A DNA stretch of 64,000 bases from Struthio camelus (lineage: Eukaryota; Chordata; Aves; Struthioniformes; Struthionidae), in contig NC_090981.1 of NCBI RefSeq assembly GCF_040807025.1, positions 1,996,501 through 2,060,500 of the forward strand, in the 5' to 3' direction. This document shows, piece after piece, positions 1 to 13,432 of this stretch. How positions within the stretch are numbered: the stretch's first letter is position 1; every line of letters begins with the position of its first letter. The position numbers were made by a program, and so were the translations under genes. Under the pieces are notes generated by a model that made no database searches, had not been told where the DNA came from, and was given only the letters and a program-made list of their open reading frames with translations.

Positions 1-1200
1 CCTAGTGACTGCAGGCAGTAGGTTTCCCCAGGAAATGGGTTAAACCAATCTGTGAAGAAGGAAGGGACTGAAGGAAAACAGGAAATAGACTATGTCCCTG
101 GAGTCTGACAGCCTACATGGATTTGCTTCATCTGGGGTTATGGTTGACATTAGCTTTCATTATGCTTGGTTTGCTGCATTAGAGATGTTTTAAAGTAAGT
201 CATGTTGTAACAGGTTTTTATCCTTCCATTCACCCTTGCAATAGCCCACAGGATGAATATCCTTTAGCCCCCTCCCCCACTGTATGTCTTTTGTGGGATC
301 TGACACCCCAAGGACAAGTTTGGTACTAGGAATAGCAAGGAGGACTGAAAGGGTATGAGGCCTATGAGAACTTGATGTTTCACTCCCTCTGCTAGCTGGT
401 CCACATAGGAGACAGTCTACCACTACCTGTGAGGAGAGCTAGCACTCTCTTGTGGTTTCACATCTACTCAAGCTGAGAACCTCAGCAGGGTGATCCACCC
501 CACACCCATTTCTGCACCCTCCTGGAGTTGGTCCCAGACACTGCCTGGGTGGCTGCCTGCTTATTTAGATCGGATTGCAAATGACCCTACAGAGAAAGTG
601 CAACTTGCTTTCAATCAGATCAGCAAGCTGCTCTGACTCACCCTGTAGTCATGCACTTAAAGGGAACCCACGTGACCGAAAGTGACTCTCCTTTTCTGTT
701 CTTTGCAAGTTGGTTTTCAACTAACTGATTCCCCTGGGGTGCAGCAGCAACCATACACAGGTGAAGTGGTGAGCATCTCCGGTAGCAGAGGGGGAAGAAA
801 ACACACTATATCACCTTTTGGTAGCAGCTTGAGGGGCGGGTAATTTCAAATGTCCTTAAGGTACAGCCTGGACCCCAGCGGCACGCAGTGATACAAGCCC
901 GGAGAGATGTTGCATGCGATAACTGACACACATAGATGCTCACAGCCCAATTATCACCTCAGACTAGGACTCCGGGAAAGGCAGGTTTAAGCAGCGCTGA
1001 TAATACTGGAGAAGGTCCCACGTTTTGTGCAGGAGGAACTGGTGCAGAACTGACCTGCTCCGGCTGGTAACACGCTCCCTTTGGCTCTGGAGACCCAGCC
1101 CCCCCCCCCCAAAGTCTCCTGTATTAGAAGTTGCCGCCTTACCCGAGGACCCCCCAACCTAATAGGGCGCAGCTAGCAACTGAACTTAAAGGTAATACTC
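1..1200. other. Upstream region, no gene recognised
   Basis: No convincing coding exon, RNA gene or repeat was recognised here. The only open frame is a short 77-codon one on the minus strand without recognisable similarity. In human the head-to-head neighbour of ZBTB5 is POLR1E, so a divergent gene might lie further left, but nothing in this stretch shows it. Confidence 0.5.
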
Positions 1201-1870
1201 ATTCTCGTAAACTTTCTTCCCGCAACCGAAGAGGTTATTGATAAACGTCCGGCGGCCCCGATAGTGTATCAGTAATGACGTTACTGATTGGCTGATCCTG
1301 TGTGTTGGGGCGCTACGGAACAGTGGATGAGATTCTGTGATTGGCTGGGTGGTTTCGTATCGCTGTGGCTTTGGACGCTTTCTTTTTGTTTTTTTTTTTT
1401 TCCGCCCGCTCTGCGCTGAGTGGGCTGTGATAGGATGACGCCATTTCCGTGTGCTAGCGAGGCTGCTGCGGAGTAGGGTTGGATGGGGGAAGAGATCAAA
1501 ACGAACTGGAGGTGGAGTTGTTGGGGTTGAACATAGCAGCTATTCTTGGTCTTTTTCGCTTTCTGGGATCTCTCCTGCCTGCATATAAAGAGAAGCAAGT
1601 AGGGGACTACAGGTGAGGTAGGTGGGTGGCGGTTAGTGGTAGCTGCGTGCGAGCGAGCGACGAAGAGGTAGTTGGCTGTGTTGCGCGCGTGCGTACTATG
1701 AACTGGGGGGGGGGGAGGTGGCTCGCAGGCGCGCGCCGGGGCGCGAGCTGGTGAGTGTGAAGGGGCGTGTGCGTCAGCAGGCTGAGGTGGTTTAGTCTTG
1801 ACGATTTGGCTATTTAGTTGACGGTAAGGGGAGTAGGTGGTGTGTCTACTGTGCGTGATCTGGGAGGTGA
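1200..1870 (+). promoter_or_regulatory. CpG-rich promoter and 5' exon region of ZBTB5 (left copy)
   Basis: This is the only strongly CpG-rich stretch in the window, with runs such as gcgcgcgtgcg near 1683 and gcgcgcgccgggg near 1730. It has two ATTGG (inverted CCAAT, NF-Y type) boxes at 1287-1291 and 1340-1344, a TGACG CRE-like core near 1275-1279, a GC-rich box near 1402, and a YY1-like element (GGAAATGGCGTC on the minus strand, 1437-1448). Good donor sites follow on the plus strand: CAG|GTGAGG at 1612/1613 and GAG|GTGAGT at 1866/1867. This fits a housekeeping-type promoter and a non-coding first exon that splices to the ZBTB5 coding exon at 13429. The exact transcription start and the donor used cannot be decided. 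A 217-codon minus-strand open frame here is low-complexity and judged spurious. Confidence 0.75.
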
Positions 1871-4800
1871 GTAACACAAGTGGCTCGGATAGGGAATGGG
1901 CTATACCTTGCTCTCTGTGGCCTTTCCCTTGCACCCACTCGGGTTGCTGTGAGCTCCTTTTTACAGCTTCTGCCTTGTTCTTGCAGTCTTCTGCAGCACT
2001 TTGTTCCTTCGATTTGGGATGTGTTGGGGTAGTTAACTACTGCTTTCCTATGTGCAGTTCTGTTGGACTTGAATGAAGCTTCTACTTTTGATTGTATGCT
2101 TATGTTGTCATTTAGGTTTCCTCTTAGCAGATTCAAAGTTTTTGTTGCTATATGCAACTCTGTCATGTTCAAACCACCAGCTACAAATACAAAGACAAGA
2201 GGGAGTGAAGTATTTGGAGATGCTGTTTAACACTTAAAAGAAAAACCTAGTGAACTGAAACTGATATTTCATCTCTGCTTCAGAACCTGTAAAAAGTACT
2301 TGAGGTATTGTATGTGTTTTAAAAAAATCTAGAATTTCTGCTTGCTTTGCAGATGGTAATGATAGTTGTATAAGATACAGTGTTGAACATATGATATATT
2401 TCTAATTACAAATTATGCAAAGATGAAATGTAAATACAGTCTGGAATCTCTAGAGCTATATATGAAACTTGAATATCCAAGTTGATCTTAAAAAAAAAAA
2501 AAAAGCCTATGACTTCAGTTTACCTCTCTGCATATTCAAAAACAAGTAGAGAAACAAGTAATCTTCTCTGGAAGTTAACTTCATTATTTGAAATTCTTAA
2601 AGAAAAAAATGTTTAGATGACACTTTAGGAAGAACTACTTGTTTGTACTTGATGATTGAATTGCTCATAATAGTTCATGTTGTGGAGGGTAATGTTTACT
2701 CAAATGGAGAAATGTTATCTATACTGCCAGCATACAAAAATTGTGCAAATTATAGCTGTTTCTTGTAACTATATGTTACCTCTGTCACGTTGACACAATT
2801 ATGCTATAGTTTTTTCCTCATATTCATGCTAACAAGATCAAGCTGGTAATCGTGTTGCTGCTGCTGCATTCTGTTGTAAACTGATACAAAGATTGTATAT
2901 TAAGCTTTTAATGTTCTGAGTCATACTGTCAAAAGACAAGTTTTTTGAAGTTTTAATTGATCTTCCCAAACCCATTTCAAAGCAAATAATCACAGTAAAT
3001 CTCAAATGAAATATGGTATTGATCTGTTGAATCCATTATGTGGATACAGTTTGGAAGTTAAAACCTTTGTTGAAAAATGATGTAGTTTCTGTGCAGGTGG
3101 CACAACTGCTATTTGTTACTCTGATCTAAATTTTCCTGGGAAAAGTACTTTCCCTTCCCCTCCATATGGAATTAAACTAAATGTCCTTAGTTTCATCCAA
3201 GTGGTGCTTTAAAAGAAGATGCCTACGCTAAACTGCCAAGGGCTGAGAGGGGAGCTGTTAACGCTCTTGAACTTTCAGTGAACAATAAAGCAAAGTTAAA
3301 CTGATATATTTAGAAATTAATGCTATATTGAGGCAGGCATCATGCTGAGGTATCTATGGCTGCTCTTTCCCTTTGGATACTCGCATGCAGACCTTTAGTT
3401 TCACACAGCATTTGTGGTTTCATTCATGAACAGAGGATTGTTCTGAGACAGGAAATGTTGGCAACTGGGTTTTCTTTTTTTTTTTAAAGTTGGAACCCCT
3501 CTTGAGGGGAAGATGGCCAATAGCAAAGACTACCATGAACCCCAAAGGACAGTTTTCTGGGCCGATACTGCGGAAACTGTAAATTCAGATTAATGCTCAT
3601 TGATAGGAGCTTATGCTTTCATGTTCTTCACTGGCTTTATTGTCAGTTCTATGTGGCAATCCATACACAGTTGCTTTCCCTGTTTTTTCCCCTTGTAAAA
3701 TAAATCAGTGTTATTCTCCAACTGAATCTTTCTGTTGTATCCCTCTGTCTTATCAAACAAACTATCCTGTTCTTGGGAATAGCTAGTTTCTTGTATCTAG
3801 GTATATCTTACTACCTTCCTAAATTCAAGAATGGAGTCCAAGAACTTAATTTTCAGTTTTCTACCAGTGCCTAGCAAACACTGTGCTTTCATATAACGGG
3901 CTAGGAAGCATGTCAAGTCTTTATCCTTTACACAGGTCAGTCTCTATATAGTACTGACTTTGAAGCTCAAGTGATAAAGGTGTTAGCCAAGAATTAGCAA
4001 GCACCAGTATTCAGAGTCCCAGTTCATGACTGCTTTGCATTCTCTTCTTTGTTATAACAAGGAAACACCTTAGCTGGTGACTTAAACTGGTATGGCACAT
4101 CAAAATGCAGGAACTTGATATTTCAGTCTCTTACTGTGTGTCTTGCTTTCAAGTGTGATACTATGACTGAGAGGTGCGTGATAGGGTTGGAGATAGGTGA
4201 TCTAGAAAACGGAGCATAGGTGGATGGGCACGGCACGCACCCTGCCATCACAGATGGCTTTGGTTACTTCAGACAGCCAAGTGTGTCTCTTCTTAAGGTT
4301 TTTCTGAATTCTCTTAAACATGCTCTCTGTGGCTAGCAGACTGCACTGTTATTGTTTAACTAGCAAGTTGATCTTGCAACAGGTTGGAGTACCAGTTTGC
4401 AGCACCTTTCAGATGGTGATTAAAACATTAGACACTCTCTGAGCCACATAGTAATCTTTTGTCCTCCATTGGAGGGATTGGTGCAACTAGCAGCAGCTTC
4501 AGCAGCACAGTTTATCCCCTCTGATTCCTTGGCAAGTGGTAACTCATCCTCCCTGACACTGGGGAGATAACATGTGCATGTTGAACTATGCATAAAACTG
4601 CACTAAGCAAACACTGAAAATGTAATGTTGTAAGCTTAAATGTCAGCCATTGAAATCACTACCTGTTCCTTTTCTATATTTCTCAGATATGAAATAAAAG
4701 TCCTATGATGCCTGTCACTTAGTATTGTAGTGGATGCATGGATCACCTTCGCATTGCCTGAGGTTTTGGTTGGATGGGACAAATAAGTTAAGCGATAGTT

Positions 4801-7800
4801 AAAATCATTTCTGGAAGTCACATTTCATATTCAGTCTCCATATACCCTTAGAGCTATTGAAACATCTAGCTCCTTGTTTTGAAGTGATATAACTTGCTGA
4901 AAATGCCAAAGACACTTAGATCCCCTCTCCCCGAGCTTTTTTGAGCTGTATTATTTTTATCAGAACAGTTAAATACAGTATAAGAGCATTTTAATATTTT
5001 GTAAAATGTAACTTAAGCTAATAGGCAATCAGTTAATATCAGCACACTTCCAAGTACTGGCTCTTTGCCAAGGATATCAAATACACCTAAATATACATTG
5101 TTATTGTTGAAGAGGGAGTGTTAAGATGCAGATAGTAGAATGTGTTGCATTTATCTGGTAAGGAAAAAACAAATCTGATTACTTTTAGGCTAAATATTTT
5201 AATATGTTAATTTATTTTCTATTCTTCTACTTAATGGTATATATTTTTTAAAATGCATTACTTTAAGAAAGTTTTTTTAGGGGGGAATTGGGGGTTTTTT
5301 ATTAGTATTCTGACTGTGTTTTTCAACATCATACTATCATCTAAACTACATTTAACACTTTATTACTGTGGCCAGTAATAAAACATTAAATCATAATTTA
5401 GAACTATCTTATTTCATGGAACTTTATAATGAGTTTAACAACTTCAGCAAACTGATTCTCTTGTTTGTTTGTCCTTTTTCAACAAGTAACAAAAGATCTT
5501 GATCCTGCAGTGGTTTCCCTGCAAGTATGCTTTCATAAGTGTGTACCCTTTTTTTTTCCTTTTTTCTTTTTTCTTTTTTTTTTTTAAAGGGGGGAGGAAT
5601 GGGACAGTTCAATTTGCATGCATCCTATCTTGTTGCAGCTTAAGAATTTCTTTGGACAAATTCATAACTTTCTGTCCCCTCCTTTCCCCCCCCCAAATAG
5701 CAGTAGCACCTTTTTCTCATGTTCCCTAGTTGTCTTGTTGGGCAGGTGAAAACATGTAGAGTGTGGCTAGTTTTTAGCTACGTGTATGCAAACTGACTAT
5801 TTTCCTGCCTTTCCTAAGAGGATAAGGGATTGAATTAAGACTCTGTGAGAAAGTAGTTATAAACTTGGCTCCTCCTGTACCCAGCCACCAACTTCAACAA
5901 ACCTTCTAGGAATTCAGTATCTACTTATACCTCTATTAAATTTGGTTGTAATTGGCTGAGAGACTCAGAGGTTAATAATTCAAGGGAGGTGGATGAACAG
6001 GCAGTGGAATTCCAAGTCTTGTTCTCCTAGGAAATCAAAACACTTGTACATACTTTTTGCTTTTTTTTTATATTTTTATATATATTTATAAAAGTCTCTC
6101 TCTGTGTGTGTGTGTAAAAACTCCTTTTTTTATATTGAAGGCTTAGTTTCAGAAGTTTATGCTTTATCTCTATTCCCATATAGTAGGTGTATGTCACCAC
6201 TTATTTGGTGAGCAAACAAGTTAAAAATCAAACATTTACCAAGCACACCCTCTATTCAAATGATAGTTATCTTTTGAGATTATGATCAAAATGTTAAGAG
6301 AAAGAAAAAGCTGATTCTTTTGTTCTTATGAATAAATCAATCTGACACTTGAAAAAAATGTGTCATAAAACTCTTTCAAACGATATCAAAGCAAACTGTT
6401 AAAGCCATGGAAGTAAACATTCATGGAATGAAGGATCCAGCAATTCATGAGTTAGTGACTTCCCAAGGCAGAGATGATGTCTGAGTACTTAATAACCCTC
6501 AATAGTGTGTGGGGTTTTTAGTTTGTGTTTTTTTTTTTTTTTCCTCTCTCTCATGAATATATGCAGTTGCATTTGAAGCCATGTGAACTTGGCTGTGGTA
6601 AGGAGTTCCATGGCTTAACTACACATTGTGAAGAAGTACTTTCTTTTGTTCTGAACCTGCTAGTTTCATTCCCTAGCCCCTAATCCTAGGGAAGAGAAAA
6701 CAATTTTCTTCACCATTTGGGTTTTTATATATATTTTTTCCATGTATATGGAAAAATATATTTTTTTTACAAAAATTGCTTAGCTACAAATATTTTATAT
6801 TTTGTTTTCACTTGTAGTGATTTGAGTAATTATAATACTAGGCTGTTCCCTTTCCTGATTCTTACTAAAAGAAAATTGAACTGAATGCCTGCTGTTTATA
6901 CCAGTGTCTAACTTATGACCCACTGACTGAATCTGACTCGCCAGAAATATTCATCTAGCATTTCCTGGGTGTCTAAGATGTGAATTGGAAGATGATTTGA
7001 GACTTTATAAAGACTGCAGAGACTAGCTATCTGAACAATTCATCACACAATTGGAAGTATATGTTGTGTGGCCAAAATAGATGTTCATCATGACTAGGCA
7101 TGCACCACCACGTAGTTGAAATGTATGCCTTCTAGTCATATGGTGAACAATGAGTCATTTGGTAGGGGAACAATTGGGATGTACAGCCTACAAGTACTTC
7201 AAGGGAATCTTTGTGGCCAGCTGTTGCTGAAAGGTGAGACCTCACTGACCCAAAAAGGTAAAACCAGACTGAATATATCAGAAACCAAGCCATTCAAAAA
7301 TATAATATTAATATTGACTTAACCTGAAATATTCTGTATTTTATTGAGTGTTGCATGTGACTAGCACATAATGTATATGACCCAAACCAAGCTTTTCAGT
7401 TTTCAAATGCTCATGCATAAGATCTCACCTTTAATGTTACTAGGAGGATTAAATTAAGGAACAAAATATCCTAGGCTATTTTAACAAGAGCATGAATTAG
7501 AGATAGCGGGCTACTAGATTAATGTACTTTAAACAGTTGATTTGCCTTTGCTTTTGTGAATACATATCTATGTAAACTAAGCCAAATTAAAGGCTTATCT
7601 ACATGTGGGTTTGTTATGTGACTTTAATCTCTTAAAACAAGTAGTATCTATGTATAGATATGTTACAATTTTTATTGCAAGCTAAATGATCAGCTCAAAT
7701 TTGTGAGTAATTTTGAAAGTGAACTGCATTTGTTCTTGGAGATCAGATTTGTTTGGACTTCTCATTTTGCATTACCTTGGGAGTATGCCAATTGGTGTCC

Positions 7801-10800
7801 TACCCCCCTTTGCATTGTAATAGGACTGATATGTCTAAACTTGATATTTACTGCTCTGAAGCTATACTGACAAGATGTCATTTCATAGCTTTTAATGTTG
7901 TCACACAGTCAAGATCGGTTAATTTGTAGTTGCGTGCTCCTGGAGTTGAATTCAGCCTTTGTCACTGCTGCTACCATAGTTACATCAACTGTGCTTTTTT
8001 GCATATGCCTTGAGCCTGGATTATCTGAGTTTTTAATCTGACAATACACACGTTCTGCAGGCCTGTCCTAATAGCTGTTGTGGTGACCACAGGAAGGGAC
8101 ATCTGTTTCTGCTCAATGCTGCTACAAAGGTAAAGGGCTCAAGCAGGTTTACGCAAAAAGTAAATGACTGATGATGCTCTAGCTACTTGTGTTTTGGGGG
8201 GGTTATTTCTTTGTTTTTAATAGGGCTTTAAGAGTTCTTTTTCACTCCTTTCTGTGCCCTGTAAAGTTTTCAACAGAATCTAGTTTGTGGTAGGTAACAC
8301 TGAAGGCACCAAGAAGACAACAAAGACTGTAGAGAAACCTTTTCAGGGGCTACAATCTTCTGCTTTGTGCTAGAGCCTTTGTTCTACAGGGTCTGTCAGC
8401 AAGGTCTGTCTGTTGATTCTGACTTGAGATTTCAGCCTTTATATTGTATAAAAAAAATTAAGTATTAAGCCAAATATGTTACACAAAGCAAAACTGGGGC
8501 TTGTCTTGTTTCAGGTGCAGAAAGGATGCAATTGTTTTTGAGTGATCCTTTGAGAATTTGAATCTCCCAGACTGTTGGTCAAAACAGCAACTGTGCCAGT
8601 TGTCTCTGATTCAAATACACATCACTGCTTGGGGAAAGGAACAACTTGGTCACAACTGGGCCATCCCTATAACCCATCTTATTTTTTGAATTCCAGCTTC
8701 GTATTTTGACTATTGTAAAATCCTATTTTAATTGGGTACAGTGGTGTTGTCCTCCTTTCAACCCAATCTGGGCAATGTTTGCAATGTATTATTACATCGT
8801 CTTTCAGAAAAAGATTGAGCCCCTTAGATGTTTGGATTGGTTTAATCAGTGCCATGCATTTGCTTTTCGATTTTGTATCTTAATGACATAAAGCAATGCA
8901 CAGGGACTGGAGAGTACTTGGATGCTTGTAAGCAGCTTGCTGATGATAACCCTTGAAGCTGAAGCAGTTAGTGCTGAACCTTGTACTTTTTTTCCAGTGT
9001 CTTCTGTATACCTACAGTCAAGATGCATATGGACCTTAAGGCACAGTTGTGCGGTGTTTTGTTTTTGTTTTTTAACTCTTCTGCAAATACAGTGCATCGA
9101 AGCATTCTTGTCGTGGCTGCCTCTTATCAGTGGTGGTACCTGTAGGCTAGTGTTGCTGCATTTTTGGATAAGTTGTTCTAGTTAATATCACTGCATCTTG
9201 CTGTTCTTTAAGAAAAAGATTCCTTCTCTGTCTTGGTACGGTGGTTGCTTAACATTATCAAATGTCTCTACCTGTAGAGGTGCAGAGGCAGTTAGGCAGA
9301 AGAAGCCATGTTCGTAACTCATGACATAATTCTCAAATAGTGCAGCAACAGTTGGTGGCCAGCATCTTATATTGTGCAGATCAGCCCTGAAAAAAGCCAT
9401 CGTAGTTGTAAAATAGGTCCTTGGAATCCTGGGTCTTAACTGGGGAATAAGATGGGAAAAATATACCAACATTAAGCTCCCCTAAGACTGGACAGATGCC
9501 ATGGAAATGGTGTTCTAAATGGGGGGGGGGGGGGGCACATTTTCTTTGTTGCCATGGCAACTGTTAGTCCTCCTTCTAATTTCCCTCTAGGTCTTTTATT
9601 TAGAGTCCTGCAAACATAAGGACAAGAGCATTATCTCTGTCAGAACCCCTGGCCGATCTCAGAAGCAGGAAAAAGAAGACAGATGAAGAAATGTTTGGCA
9701 ATCCTTTCTCAACTTTCCAGGAGAAGTCTGACTGGAGGGAGGTTTTTCTTACAAAGGAAGAAATGCATGAATAGTAGCCAAGGGAATAAAAGAGAACATA
9801 CTGGACACATGCAGAAGCAGTTATTGGAGTTCATGAAAAATTAGACAACTTTGGAGTGCACACTACAGTATTGTTCAGTTCAACTCCATCCTCTAGCCCA
9901 TTTAGAATGCTTCCTCTTAGGACTAGCAGCTCCTGTCAGTCTCCTGTGCTCCTTCCTGTCTCCAGAGAGTTTGGGGATCTCCTATTTTGTTTCTTTCCCC
10001 ATTCCCTTCTCTTCCCCCCCCCCCCCCCCATTTGCTGTTTGAAAATGTCTACCTAGTTATTTTTATTAGATGAACCTTTTTAATAGAAGCTGAGTAAAAT
10101 CACCTATTTCCACGGTCCTGTTTTTTTTGTGTGTGTGTATATGTATATAGCCAAATATGTCAAACTTTTGTTTTACTACACAAATTCATCTGTAGAAATA
10201 AGGGAGACCGACAAAACACTTGATCTCGTTACAGTGCTTGTTTTGGGTATTGTAGCCTTGGTGCTGCCACTTCTAGGGATTGGGTTTGTTTTGTTTTGGG
10301 TTTTTTTGATGTCCTGGTAGTCCTGGACCCTCACAGATGAATAGAAGGGATCCCCCCTAAAATATAGAGGAACTAATTACAATTGGAGGCAAATGTCTCT
10401 TGGCTGCCTTGGATTTTTTTTCACTGGCAGAACTTTCCACTGTTTCTTTAACCTTCCATGTTTATTTACAACTCTCATTCTTTGCTATACTGTATACTTC
10501 AGGTATGGGTGCACTTGTTGGTCCAATAGGTTATGTACTGAAATTTTTTTCTGGCTAAGATCTAGAACATGCATGTCCTATATCTAAGAAAACTGTGAGG
10601 TGCATGACTGCTAGCTGCATCTCAGTTCAGGGATAGCAGATTGCTGTGCTTCCCTTAGCTCAAGTGTGTGATGAAGCCAGGATGGGTGCGTAGCTGGGTT
10701 TCTGTGTGACCAGGCAATGTTGATCTTAGTGATTTCCTGCTGGTTTGCCTTTTCCTATTACCTTGGGGTTTCAGATCACCCAGCCAACTACATCATTGTT

Positions 10801-13428
10801 ATCTCTGATTTGACTTACTCCTTATGGTAGTGCTGCGTGCGCAGAAAGAGACATGAAATACTTGAACAGGTCCCTTCTGCTCAGGCTCCAACAAAGACTT
10901 CATAAGCCAAAGCAGCAGAATGCTGGATGTTCTCTACATCCTAATGTCTGTAGTGGCATCAGGACGTTAGGTTAAGAATGGAGCATCTGTGCCTAAAGCT
11001 TCCTTTGACAGCAAGGAAAAGACACCTTAGCAAAACACCTATCTGTAATATTCTGCATCTGACTAGACTGAACACAACACAATTGTCTTTTGTTACTTAA
11101 TGTTAGGCAGCTGTTCAAGTATTGCAGACTGCAATTGCTCTGTCCTTTTCCATCACTAGTGGAGCTGTTGGTCAGTTTTGACTGAGGAGACAATATAGTA
11201 AGTTCCTACAAGTTTTGCAATAGTTGGTGACTGGGCAAGTAGAAGAGGGAGCCCTAAATTAGTGTCCCCACTTGATGCAAGGCTTTACATATGTTTGACT
11301 ATTACTTGTTCTATTTGGCCAGCTGATGGCTGATCAGCAAACATAGTTCAGAATCAGACACAGTTTGAGCTTTCTCTAGTTAGCAAATAAGGAGGAATTG
11401 AAGATATTTCAAAGGGGAAGAAGTCTGAGAGGGTGTGTTTGTGCAGGGGATGTAGGGACATGGGACATATTAACCTGGTTTTCTAACGTGAAACCTGGTC
11501 TCCTACAGTTGGCAGAATAACTCATATCAATTTAAAATGTATTCCAAAACAGGATCATGAACCTTTCCAGGGTCTGTTCACATGTTAATAGAAATCATAG
11601 AATAGTTGAGGTTGGAAGGGACCTCTGGAGGTCATCTAGTCCAACACCCTTCCCTCCCCCGCCCCACTCAAAGCAGAATTAACTAAGTTGCTCAGGGTCT
11701 TGTCTAGTTGGGTTTTGAATATCGCCAAGGATGGAGACTCCACAACCTCTCTGAGCAACCTGTTCCAATGTTCAACCATCCTTGCAGTAAATAAGTGTTT
11801 TCTTATGTTTAAATGGATCTTCCTCTATTTCAGTTTGTGCCCACTTTTTCTCATCCTTTCACTGGGCACCACTGAGAAGAGCCTGGCTCCGTCTTCTTTA
11901 CTCTTTCCTGTTAGGTATTTATACACAATGATAATATTCCCCTCAGTCTTCTCTTCTCGAGGCTAAACAGTCCCAACTCTTTCAGCCTTTCCTCATATGA
12001 CAGATGTTCCAATCCCTTGATCATCTTGGTGGCCCTTTGCTGGGCTTGCTCCAGTAGGCCCATGTCTTCCTTGTACTGGGAAACCCAGAACTGGACACAG
12101 TATTCCAGATGTGGTCTCACCAGTGCTGTGTGGAGAGGAATAACCACCTCCCTTGACCTGCTGGCAACAATCTTCCTAATGCAGCCCAGGATGCTGTTGG
12201 TATTTTTTGCTACAAGGGCGCATTGCTGGCTCATGGTCAACTTCTTGTCTACCAGGACCCCCAGGTCCTTCTCTGCAAAGTTGCTTCCTAGCTGGTCGGC
12301 CCCCAGCCTGTACTGACGCATGGAGTTATTCCATTCCAGGTGCAGGACTCTGCACTTCATAAGGTTCCTGTTAGCCCATTTCTCCAGCCTGTTGAGGTCC
12401 CTGTGAATGGCAGCACAGCCCTCTGGTGTATCAAACACTCTGTGACAGAGTGCACCCTCAGCAAGTTTGCAGGCAATACAAAATTGGGAGGAGTGGATGA
12501 TATGGCATTGAACTAAGGCCTGGGAACAATACAAATTTATGAACTAAGTTGCTGGTGGAGAGTACAAAGCACAGGCACATGAATCCTATTGATCCTACAG
12601 CTACTTGCTCACCCTGAGTGTAAATCCATCGGTGGCCTTTTCTACATTGTCAAATTTTATGACTCTTATCGATCTTATGCGTTCTTGAGCAAACTCATTG
12701 TGTAAAATGAACACCCCATGTAGACAAATCTTAAAAGACTGACAGTATTCCAGAGTGAACTCTGCTACTAATACAGGTTATATATCTGTCTGGAGTTTTC
12801 TATGCCAATTATGCTTGTAGTTCATGGCTGCACACACATGAAAATAATCATCAACTCTATTTTAAAAGCTCCTATGCAAAAGGCAGATATTTGAACGAAC
12901 GCTTTGCAGTGTAACAGATAGCAATTGGCTCTTTGTATACTTCTGAAGATGAAGCTAGACCAATTCAGACTGGAATTTAATTCAAACTTTTTAGCTCAAG
13001 CTTTTCAATATGAGGTTATCTAACCATCTGAACAACTTATCAAATAGTGTGTTGGATTCTTCACAAGTAGAAATTTTTACATTAGGAGTGGATGGCTTAC
13101 TGAAGGGTGTGTTTTAATTTGGACAGGAATTAACAGGAACCATGTATTGCATTATTTAGCTCACAGTAGAGCACCCTGTGACATGTTTGATGTTGTGCTG
13201 GCTATTATACTGTGTTAACTCTATAACAGAATTTGTTTTTTGGGGTTTTTTTGTGCTCCTTCACAGAGTTGCCAGCATGAGTATGATATCAATATGGTAG
13301 TGGGAAATTAAGATAAGTTTTTTGGTCATCTGTCTTTTAGCTGTCATCTTTCATTTTTAACCTGTTCTCACTGTGATCCAAATAAACTTTAGCCATTTTA
13401 GCATGATTTCTTCTGCTTTATTTTATAG
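1867..13428 (+). other. Putative first intron of ZBTB5 (left copy)
   Basis: About 11.5 kb without recognisable coding exons lies between the donor at 1866/1867 and the acceptor ttttatag at 13421-13428, just before the coding exon. It holds one CR1 fragment, several homopolymer runs (G near 9521, C near 10015) and short TG tracts. Mammalian ZBTB5 likewise has a long intron between non-coding 5' sequence and its coding exon. The left edge of the inverted duplication falls inside this intron at 12775. The intron assignment rests on splice signals and gene-family layout, not on transcript data. Confidence 0.65.
11591..12515 (-). mobile_element. CR1 LINE fragment, 5'-truncated
   Basis: The plus strand begins with the reverse complement of a CR1 3' end (aatcatagaatag, then ggttggaagggacctc). 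On the minus strand an open frame at 11911-12534 encodes the C-terminal part of the CR1 reverse-transcriptase protein, with recognisable blocks such as [23 protein letters not shown] and [23 protein letters not shown]. The 5' part of the element is missing. It lies in the putative ZBTB5 intron, antisense to the gene and outside the duplicated arm, so it occurs only once. Confidence 0.93.
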
Positions 13429-13432
13429 GATC
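13421..13432 (+). promoter_or_regulatory. ZBTB5: Splice acceptor of the ZBTB5 coding exon (left copy)
   Basis: A pyrimidine-rich tract ends in ttttatag at 13428, followed by gatcATGG. This decides the coding start, because the upstream in-frame ATG at 13373 would lie in the intron. The exact counterpart in the right copy is at 49777-49788 on the minus strand. Confidence 0.8.

Noticed and set aside
1281-1934. 217-codon minus-strand open frame across the CpG island
   Set aside because: Composition is proline/serine/histidine-rich low complexity driven by the GC-rich promoter. There is no domain, and the window has better evidence for a plus-strand 5' exon here.
13373-13432. Upstream in-frame ATG giving a 695-residue ZBTB5
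   Set aside because: The 20 extra residues precede a splice acceptor and are not part of the known N-terminus, so they are treated as intronic.
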